Numbered from the stretch's first letter, positions 9,621-18,229 are shown. The stretch is 36,936 nt of DNA from an uncultured Pseudomonadota bacterium (GCA_949295915.1 CASFNB010000001.1:629-37564); one strand, 5' to 3'. Notes: a model not told the origin generated them from the sequence alone. A program made the numbers and translations.

Positions 9621-10748
9621 ATGAATGCCGAAACTTTACAAAATCCAAGTCATCAGGATAATTCCGTAAAGTTCGGCATTTATATTCATTGGCCCTTTTG
9701 TCTGAGCAAATGCCCATATTGCGACTTTTTTAGCCAAATAAAAAAAGACGTTGAGCAAGAAACAATCATCAAAGAATATTTGGAAGATTTAGATTTTTAC
9801 GCTGAAAAAACCGGTGATAGAGTTGTTGAAAGCATCTTTTTCGGCGGCGGCACCCCGTCTTTGATTAAGCCGAATTTAATTGAAAAGATTATTAATCACA
9901 TTCAGCAAAAATGGAAGTGCAAAAAAGACATTGAAATTTCTTTGGAAGCCAACCCCAATAGTGATAGAAAAAACTTGTTTAAAGATTTAAGGCAAGCCGG
10001 AATTAATCGCTTATCTTTGGGTGTTCAGGCTTTGAATGATAAAGATTTAAAGTTTTTGGGCAGAACGCATAATTTAGAGCAAGCCTATACAGCTATAGAT
10101 GAAGTTTTGCAAAACTTTGACAATCACTCTTTTGATTTGATTTACGCCCGATCAAAGCAAACTTTAAGTGCTTGGCAAGAAGAGATTAAACAAGCCGTTC
10201 ACTTTGGTTTCAAACATTTATCCATGTATCAACTGACCATTGAAGAAAGCACGGTTTTTTATAAAAAGCAAGTGGAAGCCGCCGAGGAAGATATTGCCCG
10301 AGAAATGTATTTATTCACCAATCAATATTTAAGTGAAAACGGCTATCCGCAATATGAAGTTTCCAACTATGCCAGAAAGGGTTTTCCAAGCCGTCACAAC
10401 TTGTTGTACTGGCAAGGTGATGATTATCTCGGCATTGGCAAATCGGCACACGGACGCCTAAAAATCGGCAATAAATTCTATGCTTTGACTCACCGCCGTC
10501 AAGAAGAGGAAATTTCAGCGAGTGAACGCGCCGAAGAATTGATTATTATGGGCTTGCGCCTAAATGAGGGAATAAGCAAAGAAAAGTTTTATAATGTCTG
10601 CGGAATAAAATTAGCAGACTTTATCAATCAAAAAAATTTATCTGAGCTTAAAGCAGAAAAACTGATAGAAGAAACTAAAACCCACCTCTTTGCCACCAAT
10701 GAAGGCAGATTAGTTTTAAATAAACTCATAGAAGATTTGTGTTCTTAA
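9621..10748 (+). CDS. hemW: radical SAM heme chaperone HemW
   Basis: HemW is a radical-SAM protein that binds heme and delivers it to respiratory enzymes; older annotations call it a HemN-like oxidase. The 375-residue product has the [4Fe-4S] motif C-x3-C-x2-C (Cys27, Cys31, Cys34 in FCLSKCPYCDFF), GGGTPS (about 77-82) and LSLGVQALND. The C-terminal HemN-type domain contains LIIMGLRLNEGIS. The N-terminus lacks the extra HemN cysteine region, which supports HemW over HemN. It is the last gene of the plus-strand run. In many alphaproteobacteria hemW sits beside rph and rdgB; here those genes lie 8 kb away on the other strand. Confidence 0.93.
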   Translation: MNAETLQNPSHQDNSVKFGIYIHWPFCLSKCPYCDFFSQIKKDVEQETIIKEYLEDLDFYAEKTGDRVVESIFFGGGTPSLIKPNLIEKIINHIQQKWKCKKDIEISLEANPNSDRKNLFKDLRQAGINRLSLGVQALNDKDLKFLGRTHNLEQAYTAIDEVLQNFDNHSFDLIYARSKQTLSAWQEEIKQAVHFGFKHLSMYQLTIEESTVFYKKQVEAAEEDIAREMYLFTNQYLSENGYPQYEVSNYARKGFPSRHNLLYWQGDDYLGIGKSAHGRLKIGNKFYALTHRRQEEEISASERAEELIIMGLRLNEGISKEKFYNVCGIKLADFINQKNLSELKAEKLIEETKTHLFATNEGRLVLNKLIEDLCS

Positions 10749-10762
10749 ATATTTCCTATCCG

Positions 10763-10936
10763 TCATACTAAACTTATTTCAGCATCTCTCTTCTCTATGT
10801 CATGCTGAATTTATTTCAGCATCTCTCTTCTCTATGTCATGCTGAACTTGTTTCAGCATCTCTCTTCTCTATGTCATGCTGAACTTGTTTCAGCATCTCT
10901 CTTCTCTATGTCATGCTGAATTTATTTCAGCATCTC
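10763..10936. repeat. five-copy 37-bp REP-like palindromic array
   Basis: Five units start at 10763 (degenerate), 10800, 10837, 10874 and 10911, an exact 37-bp period. Each holds the palindrome ATGCTGAA / TTCAGCAT around a 5-base centre (CTTGT or TTTAT), followed by the spacer CTCTCTTCTCTATGTC. The same palindrome recurs singly at 20243-20263. Interspersed palindromes of this kind are widespread in proteobacteria. The array directly follows hemW and could act as a 3' mRNA structure. Confidence 0.9.
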
Positions 10937-10960
10937 AAGAATAACCTATTGATATTGCAC

Positions 10961-10990
10961 ATATTATCGCCTATCGATAGGCGATAATAT
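10961..10990. repeat. perfect 30-bp palindrome
   Basis: The half-site ATATTATCGCCTATC (10961-10975) is followed directly by its exact reverse complement (10976-10990), with no central spacer. There is no U-tract on either side, so it is not a standard terminator. It lies about 60 bases upstream of the -35 of the RNA leader at 11049 and could be an operator or a cruciform site. Its function is unknown. Confidence 0.85.
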
Positions 10991-11048
10991 AAACCAAAAC
11001 AAAGAGTTATTAAAAACATTGAAAAAAATTCATAAGCAAAAATATCAT

Positions 11049-11076
11049 TTGCATTTTTTCTTAAATTTTCTACAAT
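11049..11076 (+). promoter_or_regulatory. promoter of RNA leader A / HTH gene A
   Basis: TTGCAT (11049-11054) and TACAAT (11071-11076) are separated by 16 bases. The paralogous locus on the other strand (20120-20147) has TTGCTT and TAAAAT with the same 16-base T-rich spacer. Both are followed by the identical AGCTCTCGCAGG. The predicted start of transcription is near 11083. Confidence 0.75.
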
Positions 11077-11080
11077 AGCT

Positions 11081-11245
11081 CTCGCAGGTTAGAGATAGCC
11101 TGCGGTGTCCGAAACACACCAAAAGTCCACTTATGGTGGAGTACACGAAATAAGCCTGTTTTCAGGTCGAATAAGTGTGTCTGTATATATGCAGTGTTTC
11201 GGCTCCACCGCCTTGAGTTTTTTCAACTCTTGGCGGTTTGTTTTT
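11081..11245 (+). ncRNA. structured RNA leader A with alternative terminator (candidate attenuator or riboswitch)
   Basis: This is a roughly 165-nt leader before HTH gene A. Visible helices: (1) GCAGGTTA / TAGCCTGC (11084-11091/11096-11103) with a GAGA loop. (2) The long-range closing helix GCGGTG / CACCGC (11102-11107/11206-11211) plus CCGAAACAC / GTGTTTCGG (11109-11117/11194-11202). (3) TCCAC / GTGGA (11126-11140). (4) ACAC / GTGT around 11143-11178, enclosing the near-symmetric loops GAAATAAG and CGAATAA, capped by CCTG-TTTT-CAGG. (5) CTGTA-TATA-TGCAG (11181-11195). The terminator ACCGCC / GGCGGT (11207-11212/11232-11237), with GAGTT / AACTC inside and a U-rich tail (11237-11245), reuses the 3' strand of helix 2, so the two states exclude each other. 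Leader B (19953-20113) shows compensatory changes. I recognise no known riboswitch class. Confidence 0.8.
11207..11245 (+). terminator. leader terminator competing with the closing helix of RNA A
   Basis: The stem ACCGCC (11207-11212) / GGCGGT (11232-11237) is extended by GAGTT / AACTC and followed by TTTGTTTTT. It lies 38 bases before the HTH start codon, so if formed it would stop transcription before the gene. Its 5' strand is the partner of GCGGTG (11102-11107) in the closing helix of the leader. Confidence 0.75.
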
Positions 11246-11282
11246 CAAACTGTAATGTAACAGAGAAAAGGAGTTGAATAAA

Positions 11283-11525
11283 ATGCTGGATAAAAAACAA
11301 GCCAAAGCAAATTTGCGGCAAACGCGCCTCAATTTAGCGGAACAAATCATTGCCTTAAGGCGAGCCAACCATATGCGCGTAGTCGATTTGTCCGCTCAAT
11401 CCGATGTGCCCTCCGTTTATATTGAAAAACTGGAGCTAGGATTAGCCGAACTCAACATCGGTTATCTAAACCAAATTTCCCGCACCTTTCATCAAAAAAT
11501 ATCCATAGAATTGGAAAATATTTAA
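11283..11525 (+). CDS. small Cro/CI-type HTH protein A
   Basis: This 80-residue protein looks like a Cro/CI (XRE) family DNA-binding domain with little else. The start at 11283 (MLDKKQAKANLRQ) has AAAAGGAG 9 bases upstream. The HTH region is LRRANHMRVVDLSAQSDV then PSVYIEKLELG, followed by LNQISRTFHQKISIELENI. It is a paralogue of HTH B (19627-19866): both begin ML[DN]KKQ, share the IALR/TALR-to-ELN[IF]G-LN framework and end in KI-x-IE(F/L)E. Each sits behind the same RNA leader and promoter, so the unit was duplicated as a whole. It is likely a transcriptional regulator; target unknown. Autoregulation is possible but not shown. Confidence 0.85.
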   Translation: MLDKKQAKANLRQTRLNLAEQIIALRRANHMRVVDLSAQSDVPSVYIEKLELGLAELNIGYLNQISRTFHQKISIELENI

Positions 11526-11531
11526 AACACA

Positions 11532-11557
11532 AAAAACCTCTCATTCGAGAGGTTTTT
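11532..11557. terminator. bidirectional terminator between HTH A and trxA
   Basis: A perfect stem AAAAACCTCTC (11532-11542) / GAGAGGTTTTT (11547-11557) has an ATTC loop. It lies 7 bases after the HTH A stop codon and 15 bases beyond the stop codon of the convergent trxA. A-rich and T-rich flanks let it work on both strands. Confidence 0.9.
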
Positions 11558-11571
11558 CTTAAAAAAATAAA

Positions 11572-11886
11572 TTACATATGAGATTTCAACCAAGTGGTAA
11601 GAGCATCTTTAGAGTTGAACCCGACTTTCATATCCACTTGTTTGCCGTCTTTGAACAAGAACATGGTCGGAATGCTGCGGATTCCAAATTCGGCAGCGGT
11701 GTTCGGAGATTCATCCACATTCATTTTGCAAATTTCCACCTTGCCGGCCATGTCTTTAGAAACTTCTTCCAAAACCGGAATCAGCTGACGGCACGGACCG
11801 CACCATTCTGCCCAAAAGTCAACCAAAACCAAACCTTTTGAGTTCAACACCTCGTCTTTGAATTGACTATCGTTAATAGCTTTCAT
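11572..11886 (-). CDS. trxA: thioredoxin
   Basis: Thioredoxin is a cytosolic disulfide reductase that serves ribonucleotide reductase and other enzymes and is recharged by thioredoxin reductase. The start at 11886 (MKAINDSQFKDEVLN) follows an AAAGGAAA site and gives 104 residues, the usual length; the upstream in-frame start at 11901 would add five residues. The active site is WAEWCGPCR (about residues 26-34). The cis-proline is in RSIPTMFLF, and the C-terminal helix is typical. It lies 59 bases downstream of addA on the same strand and ends at a terminator shared with HTH gene A. Confidence 0.97.
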   Translation of the reverse strand: MKAINDSQFKDEVLNSKGLVLVDFWAEWCGPCRQLIPVLEEVSKDMAGKVEICKMNVDESPNTAAEFGIRSIPTMFLFKDGKQVDMKVGFNSKDALTTWLKSHM

Positions 11887-11945
11887 TTTGTTTCCTTTCA
11901 AAAGTAATATTTAATGCTCTTAATATAACCCAATTTTTTTTATAT

Positions 11946-14900
11946 TCAACCAACTTTCATCAAATTGGCTGTATCTGTCCATAAGATATATGTTTCAATT
12001 TTCTGAGTGGGATAAATTTTGGCAATCAGTTCCTTATAAGCCGAAAGTTGTTTGATATAAGCCGACGGAATATCGGCTATTGTTTGGGCTGCCGGTCGAT
12101 TCGTCTTAAAATCAATAATCATCACGCGGTCTTTTTCCACCACCAAACGGTCAATTTGCCCCGAGATAATTCTATCTTTAACCTGCCCCATCACCGGAAC
12201 TTCGGCCTTGGAATTTTCTCCAAACACGGCGGCAAAATCCGGATTTTGAAGCAAGCGCGAAACCTCTTCAATCACACGGTTGTGTTCACGCAAAGACAAA
12301 TCGGGCGCGTTTTTTTGCAAAAATTCATCAATCACCAAAGCCGTATCGGCATTTTTGATTTCCGGTAAAAATTGCAAAAGTTTATGAATAATCGTACCGC
12401 GGCGATACTTGCTTTGTCCGTTTTCTCCGAGCGGAGAAGCAAAGACCTCATTTTCCTCTTCTTCATCAAGTTTAGAAGGTGTCAACGGCTTGGCAAACAG
12501 ACTTTCCGCCTCGGGAATAGTGTGAACCCAAGCATAGTCAGGCGTACGAACAACCGCTTTTTCTTTTTTCTCTTCATTTTCTTTATGGAACTCTTGCGCC
12601 ACATCATAAGCAACTACACCGTCATCTTGCACCAAACCGATTTTGGCAAAGCTCTGCTGACAAAGCGCATACCACGATTCCTCGTTCGGCTCTTTGCTTT
12701 TGGTATAGCCACAAATATATAATCTGTCTTCAGCTCTGGTTAAAGCCACATACAAAAGCCGGCGATATTCTTCGAGCGAGAGTTCTTTTTCTTCTTGCTT
12801 CAAGCGTTTGCAGTTTTCTTCATAATTTTGTGAAGAAAAAGGATAATACATCACATCATCATCAAGCAAAAGCCCTGCCTCGTTTTTAATGCTTTTGACG
12901 CGCACCGTATCCGGCAAAATCACAATCGGCGCTTGCAAACCTTTAGAGCCGTGCACGGTCATAATCCGCACCGCATCGGCATCACTTTGCTCTTGCTCGC
13001 GTTTGATTTCCACCTCATCTTGCGCAATCCAGTTTACAAAATTTTGTAGGCTCGGAATATGCTCTTGCTCAAAATTCAAGGTCAGGTTGACAAACTCATC
13101 AATACCATCTATCGCTTCTTCTCCAAGGCGGGAAACAAACTTTTTACGTCCCTGCATTTTGTTCAAGATATAAGCATAAAGCTCAAACGGACGCACATAA
13201 TCTGCCATGTTGAGCAAGGTTTGCAATTCGGAATATGTTTCTCTATAGGCAGGATTATCGCCGAGTTTGCTCCAAAGAGAAGCATGACCGCGATTATAAC
13301 AAAGCTTGAATAAATCATCATCATCAAGCCCAAAGAGCGGTGATTTCAAAATTGTTGCCAAAGTCAAATCATCTGCCGGAAGCAATAAAAATTTGGCAAT
13401 AGCAACCAAGTCTTGAATGGCAATTTGTTCCAGAAGTTTGATTTTATCCACACCGGCAATGTTCACATCGGCATTTTTGCACTCGCGCACCAATTCTTCG
13501 ACAAAGCTGTTGCGCCGTTGCACCAAAATCATAAAATCGGCAAAGCGCACCGGTCGGTCTTGTGAAACCAAAATCTCTTTGTTAGTAACCATTTCTTTGA
13601 TTTTGAGCGCAATCATCTTAGCCAAACGCGAGCTGGTGGAAGAGGCAACCTTACGTTCAATCGGCGGCAGATAAACATCGGGGTTTTCATCTTCTTCTGC
13701 TTCCACCAAAGGCCAAATCTCAACCTTGCCGCCATCACCGATACGCGACGGCACATGCGTCATATCTTGCGTATCAGGCACTACACCTTGTTTGGCTTGC
13801 GGCAGAGAGAACACTTGATTAACCGTATCCAAAATGGCGGCCGTGGAGCGGAAAGAAACATCCAAATTCACTTCTTCAAAGCTGTTTGAGGGCGCCGATT
13901 TCTCGGCAAAATAACGGCGCATATTGTCAAATTCTTTCGGGTCTGCTCCTTGGAAAGAATAAATCGATTGCTTGCGGTCGCCCACGGCAAAAATCGTGCG
14001 TGTTTGGTTGGAGGAGCTGGCACCGTCAAAAAAGTCTTCCGTTACCGCGCGAATAATCGCCCATTGATCGGGAGATGTGTCTTGTGCCTCATCAATCAGC
14101 ACATTATCAATACCGCCATCTAGCTTAAACAATACCCAATCGGCCACGCTTTTATCTTCCAACAACTCACGTGTGAGGACAATCAAATCCTCATAATCCA
14201 TTTTGGAATGCAAGCGTTTGTAGGCATTGTAACCGCCAATCAAATCTTCCGCCAAATATAAAACCGCTTTGGTCGTTTCAAACAAACCCACCGCCGCCAG
14301 TTTGTTGTTAAGCTCAATCACACTTTCTGCCAAAGCAAACATTTTTTCTTCCGCTTCCGGGTAGATTTTGAGCACATCTTTGGTCGCGAGTTTGGCTCTG
14401 ATATTGCCGCTGGTTAAAAACACATTCTGAAAAGCATCATAATTTTCGGCAGTCAAACCTTTTTCCAATATATCGGCAAAAACATTTGCGTTTTTGTTAT
14501 CGGTCGCCTTACCGGCAAACAAAGCATTCATCAGCGCTTTGAGCTCGGCTTTATTGAGTTTTTCAGCATAGTCCGCAATCACGCTGTCTTTGCTGTCGGT
14601 TGGATTTATACCAAGCTTTTCTGCCGTGTGAGCAAGAAGCTCATCCACATTTTTATATTTTTGGAGCAAGCGAGATATTTTGTTACGATTCGCCGCCAGA
14701 TTATTCATAATTTTGGGGAATGTAAATTCACTCACATTTTGGGTGATAAAGGCCAAAGATTGTGAAGATTTGCTATTCGGGTTCAGCTCAATCTGGCGCA
14801 ACAAATGCGCTTTCACTTCTTCCAAAGCTTCAGCCGCGGCGCGGTCGTCCATCACCTCAAAATAAGGCGAAATTTTGGCTTCCAGCGGAAAGCGTTTCAA

Positions 14901-15329
14901 AATCTCTTGGCAAAAACTATGAATGGTCTGAATTTTCATGCCGCCGGGGGTATCAAGCAAAACCGCAAACAACTTGCGCGCCGTTGCCAAAAGCTTTTCC
15001 CCGTCTTTGAGATGCAACACATCTTGCCCCAAAAGGGCCGAAATTTCTTCTTGCAATTTTTCTTCTTTAGCCACAGCCCAACGGCTCAAACGTCCGGCAA
15101 TACGCGTGCTCATTTCCACCGCCGCCGCTTTGGTATAGGTCAAACACAAAATTTTGGCAGGCGGCACACCTTTAAGCAACAAGCGCAACACTCTGTCGGA
15201 AAGCACTTTGGTTTTGCCGGTTCCGGCGGAGGCTTCCACCCAAACCGATTTATCGGGGTTGGAGGCTTTGCGTTGCTTTTGCGTAGCCAACAAAGAGCGA
15301 TTTTCTCTTTCCTTCTTAATATCCGTCAT
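11946..15329 (-). CDS. addA: double-strand break repair helicase-nuclease AddA
   Basis: AddA is the UvrD-type helicase and nuclease subunit of AddAB, which resects double-strand breaks for RecA in alphaproteobacteria and firmicutes. The 1127-residue product has Q-motif and Walker A ASAGTGKTKVL (about 35-45), then KILCLTYTKAAA, MKIQTIHSFC (motif Ic), VLIDEAQDTSPDQW (Walker B), VGDRKQSIYSFQGA and RIMTVHGSKGLQAPIV. YVALTRAEDRLY and the C-terminal nuclease motif VMIIDFKTNRP follow. The ATG at 15329 has GGAGAGGAG 8 bases upstream. A GTG at 15338 overlaps the addB stop codon and is an alternative start. It is translationally coupled to addB. Confidence 0.95.
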   Translation of the reverse strand: MTDIKKERENRSLLATQKQRKASNPDKSVWVEASAGTGKTKVLSDRVLRLLLKGVPPAKILCLTYTKAAAVEMSTRIAGRLSRWAVAKEEKLQEEISALLGQDVLHLKDGEKLLATARKLFAVLLDTPGGMKIQTIHSFCQEILKRFPLEAKISPYFEVMDDRAAAEALEEVKAHLLRQIELNPNSKSSQSLAFITQNVSEFTFPKIMNNLAANRNKISRLLQKYKNVDELLAHTAEKLGINPTDSKDSVIADYAEKLNKAELKALMNALFAGKATDNKNANVFADILEKGLTAENYDAFQNVFLTSGNIRAKLATKDVLKIYPEAEEKMFALAESVIELNNKLAAVGLFETTKAVLYLAEDLIGGYNAYKRLHSKMDYEDLIVLTRELLEDKSVADWVLFKLDGGIDNVLIDEAQDTSPDQWAIIRAVTEDFFDGASSSNQTRTIFAVGDRKQSIYSFQGADPKEFDNMRRYFAEKSAPSNSFEEVNLDVSFRSTAAILDTVNQVFSLPQAKQGVVPDTQDMTHVPSRIGDGGKVEIWPLVEAEEDENPDVYLPPIERKVASSTSSRLAKMIALKIKEMVTNKEILVSQDRPVRFADFMILVQRRNSFVEELVRECKNADVNIAGVDKIKLLEQIAIQDLVAIAKFLLLPADDLTLATILKSPLFGLDDDDLFKLCYNRGHASLWSKLGDNPAYRETYSELQTLLNMADYVRPFELYAYILNKMQGRKKFVSRLGEEAIDGIDEFVNLTLNFEQEHIPSLQNFVNWIAQDEVEIKREQEQSDADAVRIMTVHGSKGLQAPIVILPDTVRVKSIKNEAGLLLDDDVMYYPFSSQNYEENCKRLKQEEKELSLEEYRRLLYVALTRAEDRLYICGYTKSKEPNEESWYALCQQSFAKIGLVQDDGVVAYDVAQEFHKENEEKKEKAVVRTPDYAWVHTIPEAESLFAKPLTPSKLDEEEENEVFASPLGENGQSKYRRGTIIHKLLQFLPEIKNADTALVIDEFLQKNAPDLSLREHNRVIEEVSRLLQNPDFAAVFGENSKAEVPVMGQVKDRIISGQIDRLVVEKDRVMIIDFKTNRPAAQTIADIPSAYIKQLSAYKELIAKIYPTQKIETYILWTDTANLMKVG

Positions 15330-15334
15330 CAAAA

Positions 15335-18226
15335 TCACTCCTCTCCATCACTCTCAACTACCGACCATTCTTTCACCCGCGCCAAATGCTCATAATCGGA
15401 ATATTCCGGCACATTTTTTGGATTCGGTCGGCTCAAATAGGGTGTATCTTTAAAATCAAACATATTTATCAGCTTGGCAATATTTTCCAAGTTGCGATTA
15501 AGGGTTGCTTCCATATCGCCGCCAATCACTGTTTCTTTGCGCCCGAGCTGCCAATAGATGAGCTCAGAAATTGCCTTTTTATCAATACCGGCAAAACCTC
15601 CTGCTTGTGCAATCAAACCTTCAATCGGCAACTGCGGAGCTTTGCCTGTTTCCACTTCTTTCTTGGAGCGTGCTCTGCCGGTTTTATAGTCAATGATATT
15701 AATTTTACCGTCTTTGGTTTCATCCACGCGGTCGGCTTTAGCGGTTAAGACAAAATCTCCGGCTGGCGCATTCAAAACCAACTGTCCCCTAACTTCATTA
15801 TGCACTTGTTTGATATTAGCGCGATATTCTTTTTCTTTTGCCACCACCCAAGAAACGGTTTTCACAAAATTCGGCCACCAAAAAGCGCGTGTCTCTTGCG
15901 CTATTTCATTTTCAGTAAAATATTTTTCACCCAGCGCCAAAAATTCTGCTTCCGCATTATCGGGAAAATCGCTCGGATGCAGATTGTTAAATTCTTCCAA
16001 AATGGCATGGATAATATTACCATAATCTGCCAAAGACACATCTTGTTCAATCTCATTAAGCGGATAAAGCTCAAGAATATATTTGGCATAAATAGAATAA
16101 GGGTCTCGCATCCACATTTCCACATTGCTGGCAGACATTTTGCGCGGACGTTTATCAACATCCGGTCTTGGCTCAGGAGGATCAATCGGCTTAACCTTAA
16201 GCGGTTTATCCAAATCTTTGGCAATCAAACGATAAATCACATCTTCCAAAGCGCCGGCTTCATAACCCAAAGCTTTCAACACCGTTTCCAAACGCAGCCA
16301 CCAGCGCGAACGCACTTGCGGTGTGCCTTGCACTTTTTCGGCGCGAGTTAAATAAAGCTCCTCACCGCCCATAAATTCGGCAAAATCTTTGGCCATAATG
16401 CCAATGGCTTTCTCAGGCAGCGGAAAACCGAATTCTTTTTTCATCGGGCGTGACATCCATGGGTCAGAAGTAGCGGTTTTTGGCCAAATACCCTCATTCA
16501 CTTCACCCAAAATCGTCACGTCATATTTCACCAAACGCGCCTCAATCGGACCCAAAATCTTCAATCTCGGGTGTGTACCAAACTTTGGACGCACAGTCAC
16601 ACTGCTCATCAAGGCTTCAACCAAACTCAAATATTCTTGCGCTTCCACCTCGCCCAAAACTTCGGCTTTTTCGAGTAAATCCGCAAAGAAATGCGCTGCC
16701 GCCTCTCCCGCATCACCTTTCCATAAATTAAGCGCCCCGGCTTTTGTATCTGTGGCAGCCAGAGCTTCCGCCACTTGCAAATGAGCCTGAATAAGTGCTT
16801 TCAAATCTGCTTTTTCTGTAAGATAGAGCTTATAAAGCGGCGCAAAAACTGACCTCATATTTTGCTCAAAGGCTTGCAAGGTTTCATCTTCTTGTTGTGC
16901 GCGCCAAACTTTTTCTTCGAGCATTCGGCTCATGCGGCGCACTTCGCCTTTCTTTTGCCCATTATTGGTGAGCGGATGCTTGAGCAAACTCAAAAAATCT
17001 ATCCGGTTAAAATCACTTTCGCAAACTTTTGCCACCAAACGCAAAAAGTTTCCGACCGGCGTTAAAGATAAAGGCTTGCCGGCTGAATCATCAACCTTAA
17101 TCTCCCAGCGCTCGAGCTCACTGGCCACACGGCGCGCCAAATTTCTGTCTGAGGTGATAAGCGCCGCGGTTTTTTCCGGCTCTTCCAAGGTTTCACGCAT
17201 AATCAGCGCAATCGCCAAAGCCTCTTCTCTAATGTCGGCACAATCAATCAAACTAATACCGGCTGTCGCCTCAATACCAAGTTTTTTCTTTTGAATATCA
17301 CGCCATTTATCGGTGGTTTTCGCCGGACGCATAATCTCGGAAATAAGCTCTTCGCGCGGTTTGTTTTGTGCTTCTACCAAATCGACAATTTGCGCACGTT
17401 CTATCTGCAAGAAATCAAGCAAAAGCTTAAACTCAAACTGCGGGTGGGTTTCATCAATCTCTTGCCAATCAACGTCGTCCAAATCTCTATCCAAGCCGGA
17501 GAGAATAACCTCGCCTTGAGGCAAGTTCAAAACCGTTTGCACCAACTCTTTCATAGCCGGATAAGTGGCTGTGGTTCCGGCAATGATAATGCGTTTATCA
17601 GGCTTGGTTTCCGCCCATTGACGGCTTTGCGCGCGAATAAGCAGATTGCGCCGCTCGCTGGGGTCAATCAAGTTTCTTTCTTTGAGAATATCCGGCCAAA
17701 AGCGGGTGATGATTTCCAAAAACTTCAAAGTTTCTTGCCAGTGCGCGGCATATTCTTCCGGCACCAAATTTTGCAAATTGGCAAAACTCAAATCTTCATT
17801 ATTAACCGTATCAATGAGGTTAGCGAGCTCTTGCGCCAAAAAACAAGCTTGATTAAGAGGGATTTTATCCAAACCAAAATCAGAAGGCTTTGCCATAATG
17901 ATTTTGGTAAACAAGAGCAAACGCTCATTGCGCTCAATCGCCGGCGGTAGGTTCAAAATCTCGGCATCACTGTCGAGGCCTGATAGAAAAAGCTCATCTT
18001 CCTCCACATCACCAATCGGTATCATTTTCGGCAATAAGGTCGGCGCCATACCTTGTGCACGCACAAACGCATCAGCCATTGACTTAACCGCACGGCGGTT
18101 AGGCAAAAGGAGCAAAACCTCAGCTAGTTCTAACGGACTATTTTGATATTCAGATAAAAGTTTACCTGCCAAAGTGTCAACAAAAGAGCAGGTTGCAGGA
18201 ATGTTATACAATCGGCAGACAGACAT
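15335..18226 (-). CDS. addB: double-strand break repair protein AddB
   Basis: AddB is the second subunit of the AddAB helicase-nuclease. The 963-residue product begins MSVCRLYNIPATCSFVDTL and carries an early LLLLPNRRAVKSMADAFVR segment. The alphaproteobacterial family shows ILGEVNEGIWPKTATSDPWM in the middle, and KMSASNVEMWMRDPYSIYAKYIL before the C-terminal nuclease. The PD-(D/E)XK nuclease contains AKADRVDETKDGKINIIDYK and TG. I see no cysteine cluster around it, so the Fe-S staple of the Bacillus protein appears absent. It starts 3 bases after rdgB and its TGA overlaps a possible GTG start of addA. Confidence 0.93.
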   Translation of the reverse strand: MSVCRLYNIPATCSFVDTLAGKLLSEYQNSPLELAEVLLLLPNRRAVKSMADAFVRAQGMAPTLLPKMIPIGDVEEDELFLSGLDSDAEILNLPPAIERNERLLLFTKIIMAKPSDFGLDKIPLNQACFLAQELANLIDTVNNEDLSFANLQNLVPEEYAAHWQETLKFLEIITRFWPDILKERNLIDPSERRNLLIRAQSRQWAETKPDKRIIIAGTTATYPAMKELVQTVLNLPQGEVILSGLDRDLDDVDWQEIDETHPQFEFKLLLDFLQIERAQIVDLVEAQNKPREELISEIMRPAKTTDKWRDIQKKKLGIEATAGISLIDCADIREEALAIALIMRETLEEPEKTAALITSDRNLARRVASELERWEIKVDDSAGKPLSLTPVGNFLRLVAKVCESDFNRIDFLSLLKHPLTNNGQKKGEVRRMSRMLEEKVWRAQQEDETLQAFEQNMRSVFAPLYKLYLTEKADLKALIQAHLQVAEALAATDTKAGALNLWKGDAGEAAAHFFADLLEKAEVLGEVEAQEYLSLVEALMSSVTVRPKFGTHPRLKILGPIEARLVKYDVTILGEVNEGIWPKTATSDPWMSRPMKKEFGFPLPEKAIGIMAKDFAEFMGGEELYLTRAEKVQGTPQVRSRWWLRLETVLKALGYEAGALEDVIYRLIAKDLDKPLKVKPIDPPEPRPDVDKRPRKMSASNVEMWMRDPYSIYAKYILELYPLNEIEQDVSLADYGNIIHAILEEFNNLHPSDFPDNAEAEFLALGEKYFTENEIAQETRAFWWPNFVKTVSWVVAKEKEYRANIKQVHNEVRGQLVLNAPAGDFVLTAKADRVDETKDGKINIIDYKTGRARSKKEVETGKAPQLPIEGLIAQAGGFAGIDKKAISELIYWQLGRKETVIGGDMEATLNRNLENIAKLINMFDFKDTPYLSRPNPKNVPEYSDYEHLARVKEWSVVESDGEE

Positions 18227-18229
18227 TTT

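Noticed and set aside
10763..10936. Array considered as CRISPR
   Set aside because: The units are contiguous 37-bp repeats with identical spacers; there are no variable spacers and no cas genes.
11049..11245. Leader A considered as 6S RNA, tmRNA or RNase P RNA
   Set aside because: No tmRNA-like tRNA end or tag frame and no RNase P core motifs. A terminator sharing a strand with the closing helix directly before a gene fits a cis-regulatory leader better. 6S RNA is not fully excluded.
14805..15395. Plus-strand 196-codon frame inside addA
   Set aside because: Antisense to a well-conserved AddA N-terminus with all helicase motifs; the translation is rich in Arg, His and Phe as expected of a shadow frame.
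17291..17950. Plus-strand 219-codon frame inside addB
   Set aside because: Antisense shadow of AddB; no family resemblance and no start signals.
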